Below are positions 41,921 through 44,562 of a stretch of 44,562 bases of DNA, piece by piece. Position 1 is the stretch's first letter. Each line of letters starts with the position of its first letter. Under the pieces are notes generated by a model. It saw only the letters and a program-made list of their open reading frames with translations, did not search any database and was not told where the DNA came from. The stretch covers positions 1-44,562 of the forward strand of contig NZ_LABY01000186.1 of the NCBI RefSeq assembly GCF_001043975.1, read 5' to 3'. Both the position numbers and the translations under genes were made by a program. The DNA comes from Methylobacterium variabile. Lineage in GTDB: Bacteria; Pseudomonadota; Alphaproteobacteria; Rhizobiales; Beijerinckiaceae.

Positions 41921-43009
41921 ATGGGTCCGACCGACGACACGATCCGGCGCCTCGACGAGGGCCTCGGCGAGGCGGCCCTCGATCCGTCCCGCTGGGGCGC
42001 CGTGCTGGCGATGGTCTCCGGCCTGGTCGGGGGCGACGGGGCCATGCTGCTGCAGAGCCACCAGCGGGCGCCCGGCGTGCCCTGCACCCCGGAGATCGAC
42101 GACCTCGTCGCCGACTACTTCCGGCACGGCTGGCACATGAGGGACCTTCGGACCCGGGCCGTGCCCCGGGTGATGCGGGGCGAGGTCGTCACCGACCACG
42201 ACATACTGACCGGCGAGGAGATGGCCCGCGCGCCGTTCTACAACGAGTTGCTGGTGCCGCACGGCTATCACTGGTTCGCGGTGGCGGGCTTCCATGCCGG
42301 CGCCGAGCACTGGGCCGTGTCGGTCCAGCGCAAGGCGCGACGCGGCCCGTTCGCGGCAGAGCAGGTGCGGCCCCTCGCCGGCCTCGCACGACGGCTCGGC
42401 CAGGCCGCCACCCTGTCGGAAGCCCTCGGCCGCGCGGCCCTCGACGGCACCCTGCGCGGGCTCGACCAGGTCGCCCAGGCGGCCTTGGCCCTCGACGGCA
42501 GCGGCCGGATCGTGGGCGCCAACGCGCGGGCGGAAGCCCTGCTCGACGCCGCGTTCCGGATCAGCGACGGCGTGCTGCGGGTCGCCGACCCGCGAGCCCG
42601 GGACGAGATCGCGGCCCTGGCGCAGGCGCTTCAGTCGCGTCGGCCCTTCGCGGCGGGCCCGGTCCTGGTGCCGCGGCCCGACCGCCGTCCCCTGGTCCTG
42701 CGCGTCCTGCCGCTGGCGGAGGCCGCCCGCTCGCCGTTCCTGGGCGCCAGCGCACTCCTGACGATCACCGATCTCGAGGCCGAGCGGCGGCCCGACCCGA
42801 CCCTGCTGGCGCAGGTCTTCGGCCTCACCGCGGCGGAGGCGCGGCTCGCCGCCTTCCTGGCCGCCGGCGCCTCCCTGGAGGAGGCCGCCAACGCCCTCGG
42901 CATCGCGGTCGGGACCGCCCGCAGCCAGATCAAGGCCGTGTTCGCCAAGACCGGGACCGGGCGCCAGGGCGCCCTGGTGGCGCTGCTCGGGGCGCCCGGC
43001 CTGTGGTAG
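41921..43009 (+). CDS. LuxR-type helix-turn-helix regulator with sensor domains
   Basis: 362 residues. The N-terminal half looks like a GAF/PAS-type sensor (HGWHMRDLRTRAVPRVMRGE; HWFAVAGFHAGAEHWAVSVQ), followed by a PAS-like middle (LALDGSGRIVGANARAEALL). The C-terminal LuxR HTH is FGLTAAEARLAAFLAAGASL, then EEAANALGIAVGTARSQIKA and VFAKTGTGRQ. No receiver domain is seen. ATG 41921 is the start. It stands alone between the PEP-carboxylase-like gene and a convergent gene. Ligand and targets unknown. Confidence 0.87.
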   Translation: MGPTDDTIRRLDEGLGEAALDPSRWGAVLAMVSGLVGGDGAMLLQSHQRAPGVPCTPEIDDLVADYFRHGWHMRDLRTRAVPRVMRGEVVTDHDILTGEEMARAPFYNELLVPHGYHWFAVAGFHAGAEHWAVSVQRKARRGPFAAEQVRPLAGLARRLGQAATLSEALGRAALDGTLRGLDQVAQAALALDGSGRIVGANARAEALLDAAFRISDGVLRVADPRARDEIAALAQALQSRRPFAAGPVLVPRPDRRPLVLRVLPLAEAARSPFLGASALLTITDLEAERRPDPTLLAQVFGLTAAEARLAAFLAAGASLEEAANALGIAVGTARSQIKAVFAKTGTGRQGALVALLGAPGLW

Positions 43010-43028
43010 CGCGCGCCGGGCCGCCGGC

Positions 43029-44219
43029 TCAGGGCTTGGCCCAGATCCCGAGCTTGCCCGTGCGGGCGTGGCGCTCGGCCTCGATCAGATCCGGCGTCGC
43101 CTCGGCGGTGGCGCGGCCGCCGCCGTTGTAGAGCACCACCTCGGAGAGGTCGTGGCCGTCGACGGTGCAGATCCAGGCGGTGCGGGCGGCGGTGGGCTGG
43201 CAGTTCACCGGGCGGCCGCCGAGATAGCCCGACAGGTCGCTCGCCTGCGCCCCCCGGGCGGATTCGACGCCGTAGAGGCGCAGGGTCCGGCCGCCGAGCC
43301 GCAGGGTCGCGGTGTCGAGCACCTCCGCGACGCCGGCGACCGGCCCGGCCGCGTCCGGCACCAGGGCCCCGGTCTCGACCGGCTCGCGCTTCGCGCCGGG
43401 CTTCGCCTCGGACGACTTGGCTTCTGCGGATTTGGCCTCCGCAGGCCTGGCCTCGCCGTTCCTCGGCGCAGGCTTCGTCTCGGACGGCTTGGCTTCTGCG
43501 GATTTGGCCTCCGCAGGCTTGGCCTCCGTGCGCCCGGCCTCGGCCGTGCGCGCATCGGCGGCCTTCCCGGAGGCGGAACGTTGCGCGGTCGCGGCCTCGC
43601 GGGCGGGCTCGCCGCTGCGGAGCGCGGCGTAGCCGGCGCCCAGCACCGCCAGCGTCCCGAGGGCGGCGTAGAGCGGGCGGCGGGGCACGCCCTGGCCGGG
43701 CAGCGGACGCGGCCGGGCGAGGCCGGGCTTCAGCCCCTCGCCGGACGGCGCGGGCGGCAGGATCGGGAGCGGCGCGGCCGCCGGGGCGGCCGGCTCCCGC
43801 GCCGGGCGGCGCAGGCGCGCGCGCAGATCGGCGAGGGCCTCCCGCAGCCGTCCGGTCCGGGCGGGGCGGGGCGGCACCTCCGGCCGGGCCGGCGGCTTCA
43901 CGACGATCCAGTCCCGCGGCGCATCGTCCGCCGCTGCCGCCGCGGGCGGGGCGGGGGCGGCTGGCGGCTGGAACAGGCCGGGATGCTGGCGGCGCAGCTC
44001 GTCGACGAGGTCGCTCAGGCCAAGGGACACCGCCTCCCCGCCGACCATGCGGGTGCGCGGGCGCCCGTCCCGGTCGACGATCTGGTAGCCCGGCGGCGCA
44101 TCGAGGTTGCGCGTGGCGGATTCGACCAGGAGCTCGAGGGTGCGACGGGCCACCGCGACGGGGCGCTGCCGGTCGATCTCCGCCCGGATCAGCGCCTGCA
44201 ACTGCTCACGCGAGGTCAT
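43029..44219 (-). CDS. Membrane protein with a C-terminal degenerate nuclease-like (SNase-fold) domain
   Basis: About 396 residues. The N-terminal 100 residues are soluble and charged (LQALIRAEIDRQRPVAVARR). A Pro/Ala-rich linker and a single transmembrane helix (PLYAALGTLAVLGAGYAALR) follow. Next comes a Lys/Ala/Glu repeat region (AEAKSAEAKPSETKPAPRNG). The C-terminal 100 residues resemble the staphylococcal-nuclease OB fold (VLDTATLRLGGRTLRLYGVE; YLGGRPVNCQ; AWICTVDGHDLSEVVLYNGG; RHARTGKLGIWAKP). The catalytic Glu after RLxGV(D) appears replaced, so nuclease activity is doubtful; the two Cys could form a disulfide. Start is unclear: ATG 44219 is listed, 44237 and 44270 are in frame. It converges on the LuxR gene. 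Confidence 0.75.
   Translation of the reverse strand: MTSREQLQALIRAEIDRQRPVAVARRTLELLVESATRNLDAPPGYQIVDRDGRPRTRMVGGEAVSLGLSDLVDELRRQHPGLFQPPAAPAPPAAAAADDAPRDWIVVKPPARPEVPPRPARTGRLREALADLRARLRRPAREPAAPAAAPLPILPPAPSGEGLKPGLARPRPLPGQGVPRRPLYAALGTLAVLGAGYAALRSGEPAREAATAQRSASGKAADARTAEAGRTEAKPAEAKSAEAKPSETKPAPRNGEARPAEAKSAEAKSSEAKPGAKREPVETGALVPDAAGPVAGVAEVLDTATLRLGGRTLRLYGVESARGAQASDLSGYLGGRPVNCQPTAARTAWICTVDGHDLSEVVLYNGGGRATAEATPDLIEAERHARTGKLGIWAKP
43399..43526. repeat. Two 56-bp direct repeats inside the nuclease-like gene
   Basis: Copies at 43399-43454 and 43471-43526 differ at 3 of 56 bases and start 72 bp apart, so they are in frame. Each contains TTGGCTTCTGCGGATTTGGC and encodes the Glu-Ala-Lys repeats. 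The array is coding low-complexity DNA that may change copy number, not a CRISPR. Confidence 0.8.
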
Positions 44220-44423
44220 GTCCGCATCGTGTCCCATCGTCCCCGGCAGCAGGGTCCTCGGGGCGCCCATCGCCGCCGGCCCCGGTCATGTTCGGAAATC
44301 TAGGCATCAACCCCTCGCCCGGAAACGGCCTGCGAGGCAGGAGCCGCCGGTTCGCCGGCGAAAATGATGCGCGGGCGAGCGTCTCTGCCGGGTCGCTCCC
44401 CGCAGCCCGGCAGGGCGGCTGCG

Positions 44424-44562
44424 CTACTCGCGGCTCGCCACCGCGTCGCGGCGCACCACCCGGCTGGTCTCCGAGACGATCACCGGACGCCCGCCCGCGA
44501 AGCTGACCGCCAGCTCCAGGTCGACGGTGCCCTGCGAGCGCGCGCCGCGGTCGGGGCTGAAG
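44424..44562 (-). CDS. C-terminal end of an unidentified protein
   Basis: A frame entering from the right edge ends at TAG 44424-44426. The 46 visible residues include GARSQGTVDLELAVSFAGGR and PVIVSETSRVVRRDAVAS, strand-like and well-coded. The rest is outside the window and no family was recognised. The 200 bp between this stop and the nuclease-like gene's start hold no further gene. Confidence 0.45.
   Translation of the reverse strand, partial: FSPDRGARSQGTVDLELAVSFAGGRPVIVSETSRVVRRDAVASRE

Noticed and set aside
38797..42087. Long minus-strand open frame opposite the PEP-carboxylase-like gene
   Set aside because: Antisense shadow caused by GC-rich codon use; no motif seen, while the plus frame aligns with a known family across its length.
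43399..43526. Spaced direct repeats resembling a short CRISPR array
   Set aside because: Only two copies, in frame within a Lys/Ala/Glu-rich coding region, with a repeat longer than the 16-bp spacer and no cas genes.

Overview
The window is GC-rich, densely packed chromosomal DNA from an alphaproteobacterium, most likely a Methylobacterium-like member of the Hyphomicrobiales. The pointers are a Shemin-type 5-aminolevulinate synthase (hemA), the short-form hisG/hisZ pair next to hisS, the DUF2948-hisD-UPF0262-LMW-phosphatase cluster, a NepR-like protein, an HWE-family sensor, and a PEP-carboxylase-family protein. No tRNA, rRNA, CRISPR array, complete insertion sequence or prophage was seen. 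This assignment comes from gene content only.

Layout. 1-4.6 kb: end of a helix-hairpin-helix protein; a DadA-type FAD amino-acid dehydrogenase under a tandem glycine riboswitch; a CobW/COG0523 metallochaperone behind a creatininase-family hydrolase with a palindrome between them; a MarR regulator. 4.7-9.1 kb: a membrane hybrid histidine kinase, a short-chain dehydrogenase, and an mqsRA-type toxin-antitoxin locus whose toxin gene is broken by one in-frame stop. 9.3-15.8 kb: a TetR regulator with three operator copies facing a pspA-yiaA pair, a three-domain LplT-PlsC-acyl-ACP-synthetase fusion, and a PAS-HTH regulator. 15.9-20.3 kb: a methyltransferase, murA, a small protein, hemA behind an FNR/FixK box, and a decayed parDE-like remnant. 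20.4-25.7 kb: hisS-hisZ-hisG, interrupted by a 168-bp palindromic repeat, and an O-antigen-ligase-like membrane protein. 26-28.1 kb: an SBF-type transporter divergent from a LysR regulator with a shared operator. 28.3-33.6 kb: two small secreted proteins, DUF2948-hisD-UPF0262-phosphatase, and azlCD. 33.8-38.6 kb: a Crp/Fnr regulator overlapping a degenerate HWE kinase, divergent from a NepR-like gene and a small unknown; then small exported or membrane proteins. 38.9-44.6 kb: a PEP-carboxylase-like protein with several altered catalytic motifs, a LuxR-type regulator, a membrane protein ending in a degenerate nuclease-like domain, and a partial gene.

How the parts work together. Histidine synthesis (hisG, hisZ, hisD), histidyl-tRNA charging (hisS), peptidoglycan precursor synthesis (murA) and haem synthesis (hemA) form the housekeeping core. 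Between them lie self-contained regulatory units that carry their own visible control DNA: glycine riboswitch-dadA, TetR-pspA-yiaA, MqsA-mqsR remnant, LysR-transporter, and FNR box-hemA. The most unusual unit is at 33.8-36.5 kb, where a Crp/Fnr regulator and a probable pseudokinase of the HWE family sit opposite a NepR-like gene. NepR and HWE kinases are parts of the alphaproteobacterial general stress response, so this may be an accessory branch of that pathway; that is an inference from family and position.
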